Below are positions 1-6,129 of a stretch of 6,129 nt of DNA, in pieces. Within the stretch, counting starts at the first letter, position 1. Every line of letters begins with the position of its first letter. Source of the DNA: Flavobacteriaceae bacterium (GTDB lineage: Bacteria > Bacteroidota > Bacteroidia > Flavobacteriales > Flavobacteriaceae). The notes beneath the pieces were generated by a model. The model was not told the origin of the DNA. It did no database searches and saw nothing but the letters and a program-made list of their open reading frames with translations. The position numbers and the translations under genes were made by a program. Location: assembly GCA_020347545.1 (NCBI GenBank), contig CP070731.1:1398338-1404466 (forward strand), written 5' to 3'.

Positions 1-1
1 G

Positions 2-166
2 ATTTATACAGGGGAGCTAAGTTCGTTAAAACGATTCAAGGATGACGTAAAAGAGGTATCCAAAGGATATGATTGCGGTATGCAGATCAAGAATTACAAT
101 GATATAATGGTTAACGATGTTATTGAAGCCTTCCAGGAAGTGGAAGTCAAGAAAAAACTGAAGTAA
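2..166 (+). CDS. infB: Translation initiation factor IF-2, C-terminal end (partial)
   Basis: Only the last 54 codons and a TAA stop are inside the window; the reading frame is open to the left edge. The visible residues include LKRFKDDVKEV, GYDCGMQIKNYND and a lysine-rich end (EVEVKKKLK). This is the well-conserved end of domain IV (C2) of bacterial IF-2, the beta-barrel that binds the formylmethionyl end of initiator tRNA; E. coli IF-2 has a comparable GMECGI...KNYND segment. IF-2 is a cytoplasmic GTPase that places fMet-tRNA on the 30S subunit and promotes subunit joining. The G domain is outside the window, so the call rests on this tail alone, but the match to the family is distinctive. 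The gene ends about 20 bases before a strong hairpin and converges on the M1 peptidase gene. Confidence 0.93.
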   Translation: MYTGELSSLKRFKDDVKEVSKGYDCGMQIKNYNDIMVNDVIEAFQEVEVKKKLK

Positions 167-184
167 GACTTTATTTTATAAATT

Positions 185-214
185 AAAAATCCCGATCAGA
201 TGATCGGGATTTTT
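185..214. terminator. Bidirectional intrinsic terminator between infB and the M1 peptidase gene
   Basis: Positions 185-198 (AAAAATCCCGATCA) and 201-214 (TGATCGGGATTTTT) are perfect reverse complements over 14 bases, separated by only GA, so the real loop is probably 4 bases. The GC-rich core CCCGATCA is flanked by A's on the left and T's on the right, giving a U-tract on either strand. It lies 18 bases after the infB stop and 68 bases after the M1 peptidase stop on the opposite strand, which fits a shared terminator for two convergent genes. Confidence 0.9.
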
Positions 215-282
215 TGTTTTTACTTTTTTGTATTTGATCAGCCGTTTCTTAGAAACTACCCTGATTCTTAATTAATGTTTAT

Positions 283-2124
283 TTATTTTGTCAGTGTCAG
301 ATGGTTGTTTTCCCTGTTGACATCAGCCATAAGATTTTTAGGGTCTATTTTTACTTCTACCGGCTTTTTATCAGTTTTGAATACGTAGGTTTCATTTACC
401 CAGGACCAGCTCTCCAAAACCTTTGCTTCCGTTGGCTTATGACCATACATTTTACGCAAGGGAATATTATAGTCTTCCGTACTTCCATCTTCATATACGA
501 TACGTACATCCACAGGCATCGGCATATCACCGATTCTTTTTAAGGTAATGCTGTTATTATCCACACCATCTACAGCGTAATCAATTACTTTGATCGAATT
601 AATCCAGTAATTCATATACCATTCCAGCTGTATCCCCGAAACTTTTTCCGCAGTCCTTTTAAAATCGGTTGGAGTCGGGTGGGTAAATTTAAATTCGTCA
701 TAATATTTTAGAAGTGTTTTGTCTAAATTATCCTTTCCGATGATATAACCCAATTGGGAAAGAAAAACACTCCCCTTACTGTAAGCAGAAATGCCGTAAA
801 CAAAATTAGAATCAAAATGATCGGCAAGGGTGGTTAAGGGCTCCTGTTTGCCGTTTTTTACCAGGTAAAAATAGCCATTATAGGAATTTGAATTGGGCAG
901 TTCCTTTTTCTGATCCATAACTTCATTCATGCATGAAGCAGAAATATATTGTGTAAATCCTTCATCCATCCAGTAATACTTGAGCTCATTGGTGGCCAGT
1001 AAGAATTGGAACCAGCTGTGGGCAAATTCATGAGCAGTTGTACCGACAAGGCTTCCAAAGTTTTTTCCACCTGCGATCAGTGTACACATGGCGTACTCCA
1101 TTCCTCCGTCTCCTCCTTGAATGACTGAATATTGTTTGTATGGATATTTCCCAATGTGTTTGTTGAAATAACTCAGGATTGCTTGTGTTTTTTCCGGTAG
1201 TTTTTTCCAATTTTCCACAGCTTCGGGATTGTCATTTTTATAGAAGAAATGAAGTTCCACGTCATTTTCTCCCATAACTTTTTCATGAATATAATCCGGA
1301 TCAGCAGCCCATGTAAAATCATGGACCTTAGGAGCCACAAAGTGCCAGCTCAGTTTTTTTCCTTTTGGAACATTTAATTTTTTTGTTGGATCTTCGTAAC
1401 CGTGGCCCACTTCCTGAGGATTTTGTAAATAACCTGTACCCCCAATAACGTAGTTTTTGTCAATGTGTATGGTCACATCAAAATCCCCCCATACACCGTG
1501 AAATTCACGAGCAATGTACTGATCCAGCTGCCAGCCATCCACATCATACTCAGCGAGTTTCGGATACCACTGGGCCATACTCAGGGCTACTCCGTCCTGA
1601 TTATTGCGCCCTGCTCTTCGAATATGAACCGGAACCTGGCCATCGAATTCCATCTCTAACGTTGTTTTTGATCCCACCGCAAGAGGCTCGTTCAAGGTAA
1701 CTTTCAGAATTGTTCCTGAAACTTCATATGCCACTTCTTTACCATCCTGTAACAGGGATCGTATTTTCTGGTATCCTATCTCATCGGGACCCAAAGCTGC
1801 AATTCTACTTTTGTAGTCTGGATTCTCCCTTGTACCTTTATTAATGGACATTCTTGAATCAGGATCAGGAATGTGCTGCAACCTGATGTCCATATCACTA
1901 CCGGGTTGAAAGGCATTAAACTGAAGGTGATAAAAAACCTGATGTAATTCATCAGGAGAATTATTCGTATAGATCAGTTTCTGCTTTCCTTTAAACTGAA
2001 ATTTTTCAGCGTCAACATCGATGTCCATGGTATAATCAACATGCTGTTGCCAGTAATGATCTCTTTGGCCAAATGCATTTGTCAAAAAAAGAATTGCGAA
2101 AATTAGAAGAATTTGTTTTTTCAT
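283..2124 (-). CDS. Secreted M1 family zinc metallopeptidase (aminopeptidase)
   Basis: This encodes 613 residues starting at ATG with a clear signal peptide: KK at residues 2-3, a hydrophobic core at about 5-16, and likely cleavage near AFG/Q (19/20). An M1-type N-terminal beta domain follows. The catalytic domain carries GGMEY (340-344), equivalent to the GAMEN exopeptidase motif, then the zinc site HEFAH (365-369) with the third ligand Glu388 in WMDEGF, exactly HExxH-x18-E. Tyr448 in YSKG is the probable transition-state tyrosine. M1 enzymes remove N-terminal residues from peptides, and this one probably acts in the periplasm or outside the cell. The last 100 residues look like a small beta domain, with no type IX secretion C-terminal sorting domain that I can recognise. 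It is shorter than PepN-type enzymes, as is usual for the secreted Bacteroidota forms. It lies 76 bases after the S8 gene on the same strand. The substrate is unknown. Confidence 0.93.
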   Translation of the reverse strand: MKKQILLIFAILFLTNAFGQRDHYWQQHVDYTMDIDVDAEKFQFKGKQKLIYTNNSPDELHQVFYHLQFNAFQPGSDMDIRLQHIPDPDSRMSINKGTRENPDYKSRIAALGPDEIGYQKIRSLLQDGKEVAYEVSGTILKVTLNEPLAVGSKTTLEMEFDGQVPVHIRRAGRNNQDGVALSMAQWYPKLAEYDVDGWQLDQYIAREFHGVWGDFDVTIHIDKNYVIGGTGYLQNPQEVGHGYEDPTKKLNVPKGKKLSWHFVAPKVHDFTWAADPDYIHEKVMGENDVELHFFYKNDNPEAVENWKKLPEKTQAILSYFNKHIGKYPYKQYSVIQGGDGGMEYAMCTLIAGGKNFGSLVGTTAHEFAHSWFQFLLATNELKYYWMDEGFTQYISASCMNEVMDQKKELPNSNSYNGYFYLVKNGKQEPLTTLADHFDSNFVYGISAYSKGSVFLSQLGYIIGKDNLDKTLLKYYDEFKFTHPTPTDFKRTAEKVSGIQLEWYMNYWINSIKVIDYAVDGVDNNSITLKRIGDMPMPVDVRIVYEDGSTEDYNIPLRKMYGHKPTEAKVLESWSWVNETYVFKTDKKPVEVKIDPKNLMADVNRENNHLTLTK

Positions 2125-2143
2125 TGCTAATGGGTACTTATAA

Positions 2144-2180
2144 GAAAGCTACAAAGGATCTGATGTCATTTGTAGCTTTC
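2144..2180 (-). terminator. 12-bp inverted repeat between S8 and M1 genes, possible weak terminator
   Basis: GAAAGCTACAAA (2144-2155) and TTTGTAGCTTTC (2169-2180) are perfect reverse complements with a 13-base loop. The element starts 20 bases after the S8 stop and ends 19 bases before the M1 start. Read on the - strand, the stem is followed by TTATAAG, which is only a short, broken U-tract, so termination may be partial or absent. Alternatives are an mRNA processing or stabilising hairpin between two co-transcribed genes, or a structure affecting M1 translation. The repeat is certain; the role is not. Confidence 0.5.
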
Positions 2181-2200
2181 AAGTTTGAATTAATCTTTAT

Positions 2201-3868
2201 TTATTTGTTTCCGTTCACCATGGAATCTGCCATTTTTAAAGCGTTGTAAGCATTTAAAACTCTTCCTGAGACAGATAGGTCACTAAAAGGAACCATTTTT
2301 CCTTCTCCTCCCGGCAGTTTTACTTCCAGGTCTACTTTGGTTCCGGAATTCATCAAAATGTGTTTTACCTGACTCGCTGATAGTTCTGGGTAGTAGGATC
2401 GAATTAAACAAGCAACTCCTGCAACTTCGGGTGCTGCCATTGAAGTTCCCTGGATGGATTTGTATTCGTTCTTTGGAATCGTTGAATAAATTTCAGATCC
2501 CGGTGCAAAAAGGTCAACATTGAGTTTCCCATAGTTGGAAAACGTAGATACCAGATCTTCATTGTAATTTCGTGTCATCGAACCAATGGTAATTACATTA
2601 TCTGTGATCTCATTGACTCTGTCAGGTGCGTCTGAAGGAAAGTTATCACTCTTGTCAATATTTTTATGGTCATTACCTGCGGCATGCACCAATAAAACAT
2701 CTTTACTTTCCGAATATTTGATCGCATCGTATACCCATTCCGCATTAGGAGAATAGCTTTTTCCAAAACTCATATTAATGACCTTTGCCCCGTTATCCAC
2801 GGCATAGCGAATGGCAAGGGCTACATCCTTATCGTATTCATCTCCATCAGGAACGGTTCTTACCGATAACAACTTTACGTTTTTAGCAACCCCATTCATT
2901 CCAACACCGTTATTTCTTGTTGCCATGGCAATTCCTGTTACGTGTGTTCCGTGCATCTCATCATCAAGAGATCCTACTGTAAAGGAATTACCGTAAGGTA
3001 CGTCCTTAATGTCATAAGCATCGTCTCCGGTAGCGGTTCTTCCGTCGAAATCCAGGTTGTACATGGTATTAACTTGAGCTCCATAATATTTAATCCCTCC
3101 TTCGAGTTGTTCATTAACTTCCTCAACTGTTGAACCATTTCCTAAAACACGCATCAAAAAGGGATCACGCTCTGCTTCGTCAAGACTGTTCAAATCAGCA
3201 ATGGTATAAGTTTCTTTACCAAGTTTGGCAACAGTAGCTTTATCGGCATCATTCAAATAGATTTTCATCTGTTTGTATCGGTCATAATTCTCATTGGCCT
3301 CTTTAATTCTTTTTTCGTAGTCTTTTTTAACTTTTTGATAATAGTTGAATCCGTCCATTTCAGAAGCATTCATACCATCTCTTGTTTTACCTTCATATTT
3401 GGCACCAAGCATTTTGTAGATACGTGTTACTTCCAGTTGTTCAGGTGTAGCTTCCCCATTTCCGCCTAGAAAGTTCCAACCGTGAATATCATCTATATAA
3501 CCGTTATTATCATCATCTTTTCCATTTCCGGCAATCTCATCTGTATTGGTCCAGATATTATCCTTAAGGTCTTCATGGTCTTTATCAATTCCAGAATCAA
3601 TAACACCGAGGACTACAGTTGTACCTTTTTTATCGCTCAGAAATTCATAAGCTTTATCAAGGCTCATCCCGGGAATGGAATCAGTCATTAAATCGGCATG
3701 TGGCCAGGCCCTGATATCTTCTTCTGACATTTCACCCTTTTTTGCGGGTATGCTTACAGCTACATCAGAACCTTCTGGAACTGCAACACTATGTAGGTTT
3801 TTTGTCGAACTACATCCGGAAAGAACGATGGCTAACCCTAAGCCCAGTAACAATCTATTATTCATCAT
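2201..3868 (-). CDS. S8 family subtilisin-like serine protease, lipoprotein
   Basis: From the ATG at 3868 this is 555 residues. The N-terminus is a lipoprotein signal: Arg, a hydrophobic run and lipobox LSGC with acylated Cys19. The subtilase catalytic residues are all present: Asp91 in VIDSGID, His306 in HGTHVTGI, oxyanion Asn399 in AAGND and Ser476 in GTSMAAPEVAG. An acidic loop DDDNNGYIDD (118-127) is common in Bacteroidota subtilases and may bind calcium. Asp and His are 215 residues apart, far more than in subtilisin, because of a large insertion that includes a Lys/Glu/Tyr-rich probable helix at about 176-205. There is no obvious inhibitory prodomain; only about 70 residues separate the Cys from the catalytic core. 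An in-frame TTG at 3889 overlapping the MBL stop would add 7 residues (562 in total), but the ATG pair at 3868/3865 gives a normal-length signal peptide and is preferred. The gene is probably co-transcribed with the MBL gene, 17 bases upstream. It should be an endopeptidase anchored to a membrane facing the periplasm or the surface; its substrate is unknown. Confidence 0.93.
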   Translation of the reverse strand: MMNNRLLLGLGLAIVLSGCSSTKNLHSVAVPEGSDVAVSIPAKKGEMSEEDIRAWPHADLMTDSIPGMSLDKAYEFLSDKKGTTVVLGVIDSGIDKDHEDLKDNIWTNTDEIAGNGKDDDNNGYIDDIHGWNFLGGNGEATPEQLEVTRIYKMLGAKYEGKTRDGMNASEMDGFNYYQKVKKDYEKRIKEANENYDRYKQMKIYLNDADKATVAKLGKETYTIADLNSLDEAERDPFLMRVLGNGSTVEEVNEQLEGGIKYYGAQVNTMYNLDFDGRTATGDDAYDIKDVPYGNSFTVGSLDDEMHGTHVTGIAMATRNNGVGMNGVAKNVKLLSVRTVPDGDEYDKDVALAIRYAVDNGAKVINMSFGKSYSPNAEWVYDAIKYSESKDVLLVHAAGNDHKNIDKSDNFPSDAPDRVNEITDNVITIGSMTRNYNEDLVSTFSNYGKLNVDLFAPGSEIYSTIPKNEYKSIQGTSMAAPEVAGVACLIRSYYPELSASQVKHILMNSGTKVDLEVKLPGGEGKMVPFSDLSVSGRVLNAYNALKMADSMVNGNK

Positions 3869-3885
3869 TTTAAATTTGAATTTTA

Positions 3886-4746
3886 TCAATTAAATATTTC
3901 ATTGAATCGGAAGGCCTGATCTAACCGGACTCCTTTTTCAGTGTGTTTCAAAGTACAAACTTCATTTTGTGTATCATGTTCTAAAAAAAGGTAATAGCCT
4001 TCATCAGCTGCCTTGTTTAGAAACCTTTCTTTTTCAGTCATTGTGATCAAGGGGCGCACATCATAACTCATGACATAAGGCAGCGGAATATGACCCACTG
4101 TGGGTAGAAGGTCAGCCATGAATATCAATTTTTTGCCTTGATAATCCAGATGAGGTATCATCTGTTTCTCCGTATGTCCATCCGCAAAAAGAATGTCAAA
4201 CCCAAGCGGACCTGATTTTAGCAGATCTTTTTCGGGTAAGGGAACAAAATTCAATTGACCGCTTTCTTCAATAGGATTAATGTTTTCTTTTAGAAAAGAA
4301 GCCTTTTCCCTTGGGTTGGGTTTGACCGCCCAGTTCCAGTGATTCTCATTGCTCCAGAACCTCGCGTTTTTAAAAGCCGGTTCATAACCCGTACGATCCT
4401 TATTCCATTTTATGCTCCCGCCACAATGGTCAAAATGCAAATGTGTAAGAAATACGTCAGTGATATCATCCCTGTGAAAACCGTGCTTTTTCAGTGAACT
4501 GTCGAGATTTTCATCACCGAAAGGAAAATAGTAACCAAAGAATTTTTCGCTTTGTTTGTCACCCGTTCCATTATCGATAAGAATAAGCCGTTCACCATCT
4601 TCGATCAACATACAGCGAAGGCTCATATCGATTAGATTATTGCTGTCAGCAGGATTGGTTTTTTGCCATAACACCTTTGGCACAACACCGAACATTGCGC
4701 CTCCGTCTAATTTGAAATTTCCTGTTTCAATCGGGTAAATCTGCAT
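3886..4746 (-). CDS. Metallo-beta-lactamase-fold hydrolase (lactonase-like)
   Basis: Starting at ATG 4746 this is 286 residues with no signal peptide, so it is expected in the cytoplasm. All five MBL metal motifs are visible: Asp58 in LILIDNG, the HxHxDH signature THLHFDH with His102, His104, Asp106 and His107, His191 in DGHT, Asp212 in FMADLLP and His257 in LEHD. This predicts a dinuclear zinc hydrolase. The N-terminal layout (GGAMFGVVPK, then the IDNG strand and a long region before HxHxDH) resembles the AHL-lactonase/YtnP-like branch of the superfamily, but substrate specificity cannot be read from these motifs. The frame extends upstream to a TTG at 4776, giving ten extra residues. The ATG is preferred because the protein then begins directly with the first beta strand (MQIYPIETG). 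The S8 protease gene follows closely, so the two are probably one operon. Lactone hydrolysis is an inference; other ester or thioester hydrolase roles are possible. Confidence 0.9.
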   Translation of the reverse strand: MQIYPIETGNFKLDGGAMFGVVPKVLWQKTNPADSNNLIDMSLRCMLIEDGERLILIDNGTGDKQSEKFFGYYFPFGDENLDSSLKKHGFHRDDITDVFLTHLHFDHCGGSIKWNKDRTGYEPAFKNARFWSNENHWNWAVKPNPREKASFLKENINPIEESGQLNFVPLPEKDLLKSGPLGFDILFADGHTEKQMIPHLDYQGKKLIFMADLLPTVGHIPLPYVMSYDVRPLITMTEKERFLNKAADEGYYLFLEHDTQNEVCTLKHTEKGVRLDQAFRFNEIFN

Positions 4747-4760
4747 GAGCAATTTATAAG

Positions 4761-4773
4761 ATTTGCAAATATG
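4761..4773 (-). promoter_or_regulatory. Possible promoter -7 element and palindrome upstream of the MBL gene
   Basis: On the - strand CATATTTG (4773-4766) matches the Bacteroidota -7 consensus TAnnTTTG at five of its six fixed bases and lies 19 bases before the MBL ATG. It overlaps ATTTGCAAAT (4761-4770), a perfect 10-base palindrome that could be an operator or chance. No convincing TTTG/TTG -33 element sits 17-23 bases upstream, where the sequence is a pyrimidine run. Some promoter is expected here because the tRNA terminator lies directly upstream. Confidence 0.3.
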
Positions 4774-4808
4774 CAAAAAAAAGGGGTAAAAAATTGTTAA
4801 ATAAATAA

Positions 4809-4846
4809 AAAAACCTCATTCCAAATACGATAGGAATGAGGTTTTT
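4809..4846 (-). terminator. Intrinsic terminator of the tRNA-Cys gene
   Basis: AAAAACCTCATTCC (4809-4822) and GGAATGAGGTTTTT (4833-4846) form a perfect 14-bp stem with a 10-base loop. On the - strand the hairpin begins two bases after the tRNA 3' end and runs into a T-rich stretch (TTTTTTTATTTATTTAA), a textbook terminator. The A-tract means it can also fold in the other orientation, but there is no + strand gene here to need it. It should insulate the MBL-S8 operon from tRNA transcription. Confidence 0.88.
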
Positions 4847-4848
4847 AG

Positions 4849-4919
4849 AGGCGTCAAGCGGATTCGAACCGCTGTACGAGCTTTTGCAGAGCCCTGCCTA
4901 GCCACTCGGCCATGACGCC
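4849..4919 (-). tRNA. tRNA-Cys (anticodon GCA)
   Basis: The 71-base cloverleaf folds cleanly. The acceptor stem GGCGTCA pairs with TGACGCC over 7 bp; the D stem is GCC/GGC; the anticodon stem GGGCT/AGCTC has one G-U pair and the loop is CTGCAAA, giving anticodon GCA. A 4-base variable region (GTAC) follows, then the T stem AGCGG/CCGCT with loop TTCGAAT. The discriminator base is T (U73), which together with the GCA anticodon is a known identity element for cysteinyl-tRNA synthetase. The 3' CCA is not encoded (the next bases are CTA), so it must be added by a nucleotidyltransferase. The gene has its own promoter upstream and a terminator directly downstream. Confidence 0.97.
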
Positions 4920-4930
4920 AAAAACGGATG

Positions 4931-4960
4931 CAAATTTAATTAAAAAATTATTGATTGCAA
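4931..4960 (-). promoter_or_regulatory. Bacteroidota-type sigma-ABfr promoter for tRNA-Cys
   Basis: Read on the - strand, TAAATTTG (4938-4931) is a perfect match to the -7 consensus TAnnTTTG of the Bacteroidota primary sigma factor. The TTG at 4960-4958, preceded by A, fits the -33 element (TTTG), with a 19-base spacer in the usual range. Transcription would start near 4925, about 6 bases before the mature tRNA 5' end. The whole element fits in the 54-base gap between the glycosyltransferase stop and the tRNA. Confidence 0.72.
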
Positions 4961-4973
4961 TGTTATTCCGGCA

Positions 4974-6129
4974 TTATTGTTTTTTTTCAAGTACAAATAC
5001 GTTTGATGTATTTCTTTGCTTGTGTCGTCCACCTCCTTTTTCCCAGTTGTTGATGTCAAAACGTGTCACAAAGTGCGCCTTGAATTGGACGCCCAGAGAA
5101 TCGGGTATTGTATCATAAGTCATAAACGTGAAACTTCCTTTTTCCGGCAAATCTTTTAGCTGCTTTACCCTTTTCATAGGTTCTCCCAAATCATAAATCA
5201 GCTCAGGACTCAAAATTGAGTCCATGGAATAGATATCGAGAGTACGAGTCTCCTGAAATTCTCGCAGACCTGAGGCGCTTTGGAATTTATCATTATTATA
5301 GCTCAACTCTAAGAGGGGAAAAGCAAACAATATGATAGAGCAAATGAATAAAATAATACCGTAAAAACAATATTCGTAGTTTTTGGTTCTTAACCATTTG
5401 ATAATCAGTATCCCAAGCGCGAACAAACTGATCGAGGTCAGCACAAAATATGTACGATTCGAATCGAAGTTCCCATTAAAAGCGATGTAAATTCCAAAAG
5501 GTGCAGCCAGGCCTATCAAAGCGATTAGCCCGAATCCGAATCTTGACAGATATACATCAAGTTTGGGCAATTGTTTGGCATTATTTATAAGATAGCTCAG
5601 ATAGAAGCTCGTATTGAGTGCCATAGGGATCAATACAGGGAGTAGATAACGTTCTTTTTTTTCCGGCACCATAGACAGCAGTATTACTGAGGCCAGGGTC
5701 CAGAACAATGAAAAGAGGTAGGGTTTTTTATTTTCAACTCTTTTGATCATCATGGGATATAAGAGCGCCAGAAAAGAAAAAAAGGTCCATATTCCTGATT
5801 GGATGAAAAAGCTCCAATAGTGATAAAAAGGTTTTACACTTCGATTTGACCAAGAGTTCGTTTCCTTGTTTGCTATGGATTCAGCAACGCTTAAATCCGT
5901 AATATAAATGTAGAGGCCCCAGCTTAAGCCCACCAGGGCAAAAACAGTTAGGAAGATCAATAAGGGAGCAATCTTTTTGTTAAAGGGTTTGTATTTGAAT
6001 ACGATTCCATAGGCAATGAGAAAGGGTAGCAGTAGGGCAAACATAGAGACAGGCCCCTTGCTCATAAAAGAGAATCCCAGAAATACTCCTGCCATAATCC
6101 AGTTTTTCCAGCTTTTCGTCTCGGATTGA
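4974..6129 (-). CDS. PMT/ArnT-like membrane glycosyltransferase, C-terminal part (partial)
   Basis: The frame is open to the right edge (codons from 6128), so 384 C-terminal residues are visible; the ATG at 6095 is internal, since coding upstream of it continues as SWKNWI. Numbering from the edge, KGP (24-26) after a hydrophobic helix and PEKKERYLLP (155-164) between helices match the conserved SKGP and K/R-RYLLP segments of the dolichyl-phosphate-mannose mannosyltransferase/ArnT superfamily (GT-C fold). About eight transmembrane helices can be seen (roughly 9-23, 27-44, 53-77, 106-127, 138-154, 160-180 and two or three later), followed by a soluble C-terminal domain of about 110 residues. 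The N-terminal catalytic loop with its acidic residue is outside the window. Such enzymes transfer a sugar from a polyprenyl-phosphate donor to lipid A, protein or another envelope acceptor on the periplasmic side; donor and acceptor cannot be deduced here. I see no hairpin terminator in the 54 bases before the tRNA, so read-through into the tRNA is possible. Confidence 0.85.
   Translation of the reverse strand, partial: QSETKSWKNWIMAGVFLGFSFMSKGPVSMFALLLPFLIAYGIVFKYKPFNKKIAPLLIFLTVFALVGLSWGLYIYITDLSVAESIANKETNSWSNRSVKPFYHYWSFFIQSGIWTFFSFLALLYPMMIKRVENKKPYLFSLFWTLASVILLSMVPEKKERYLLPVLIPMALNTSFYLSYLINNAKQLPKLDVYLSRFGFGLIALIGLAAPFGIYIAFNGNFDSNRTYFVLTSISLFALGILIIKWLRTKNYEYCFYGIILFICSIILFAFPLLELSYNNDKFQSASGLREFQETRTLDIYSMDSILSPELIYDLGEPMKRVKQLKDLPEKGSFTFMTYDTIPDSLGVQFKAHFVTRFDINNWEKGGGRHKQRNTSNVFVLEKKQ

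Noticed and set aside
237..265. Nested inverted repeats (GTTTCT/AGAAAC at 244-256, ATCAG/CTGAT outside)
   Set aside because: The inner loop is one base and no U-tract follows on either strand; the strong terminator at 185-214 already explains the gene ends.
283..582. Type IX secretion C-terminal sorting domain on the M1 peptidase
   Set aside because: The C-terminus lacks a recognisable sorting-domain pattern (no final hydrophobic-Lys-hydrophobic strand after a beta-sandwich); it ends NNHLTLTK.
1028..1210. Open frames antisense to, or overlapping, the M1, S8 and MBL genes (for example 301-543 +, 1465-1659 +, 3482-3691 +)
   Set aside because: They lie wholly or almost wholly within well-supported genes in other frames, have no recognisable domains, and look like chance shadows.
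3868..3889. TTG start for the S8 gene, overlapping the MBL stop codon (TTGA)
   Set aside because: Tempting as translational coupling, but the extension adds MIKFKFK before an already complete lipoprotein signal; the ATG pair at 3868/3865 gives a more typical start.
4746..4776. TTG start for the MBL gene adding ten residues
   Set aside because: The extra residues overlap the likely promoter/palindrome and resemble nothing in the family; the ATG at 4746 starts at the first beta strand.
4912..5118. Small + strand open frame across the tRNA edge and the 3' end of the glycosyltransferase gene
   Set aside because: It starts within the tRNA-Cys gene and runs antisense to a real coding region; no supporting start signals.
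1..6129. Mobile element, CRISPR array, prophage, toxin-antitoxin pair or integration into the tRNA-Cys gene
   Set aside because: No direct repeats, transposase or integrase sequences, or duplicated tRNA 3' end were seen, and the genes are tightly packed chromosomal types.

Overview
The window looks like ordinary chromosomal DNA of a member of the Bacteroidota, most likely a Flavobacteriaceae-type bacterium. The evidence is an AT-rich sequence, starts without clear Shine-Dalgarno sites but with A-rich leaders, a Bacteroidota-type promoter (TTG-N19-TAAATTTG) ahead of a tRNA gene with no encoded CCA, and protein families typical of that group. I cannot assign a genus from the sequence.

Layout: the left edge holds the last 54 codons of infB (translation initiation factor IF-2) on the + strand. 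It ends at a strong hairpin that can terminate transcription in both directions. Everything else is on the - strand. Read in the direction of transcription from the right edge, the order is: a C-terminal fragment of a polytopic membrane glycosyltransferase of the PMT/ArnT type; a tRNA-Cys(GCA) gene with its own promoter and terminator; a metallo-beta-lactamase-fold hydrolase; a lipoprotein subtilisin-like serine protease (S8) with a large insertion; and a secreted M1-type zinc aminopeptidase that converges on infB. No stretch longer than about 80 bases lies outside a gene, RNA or hairpin.

The MBL and S8 genes are only 17 bases apart and probably form an operon. The M1 gene follows after 76 bases containing a 12-bp perfect inverted repeat, which could be a partial terminator. 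The S8 and M1 proteins are both exported, so they may share a role in envelope or periplasmic protein and peptide breakdown. That link, and any link to the cytoplasmic MBL enzyme, is inference from gene order.

I looked for mobile elements, CRISPR arrays, toxin-antitoxin pairs, phage genes and unrecognised systems and found none. The points most worth a second look are the roughly 215-residue spacing between the catalytic Asp and His of the S8 protease and the inverted repeat between the two protease genes.
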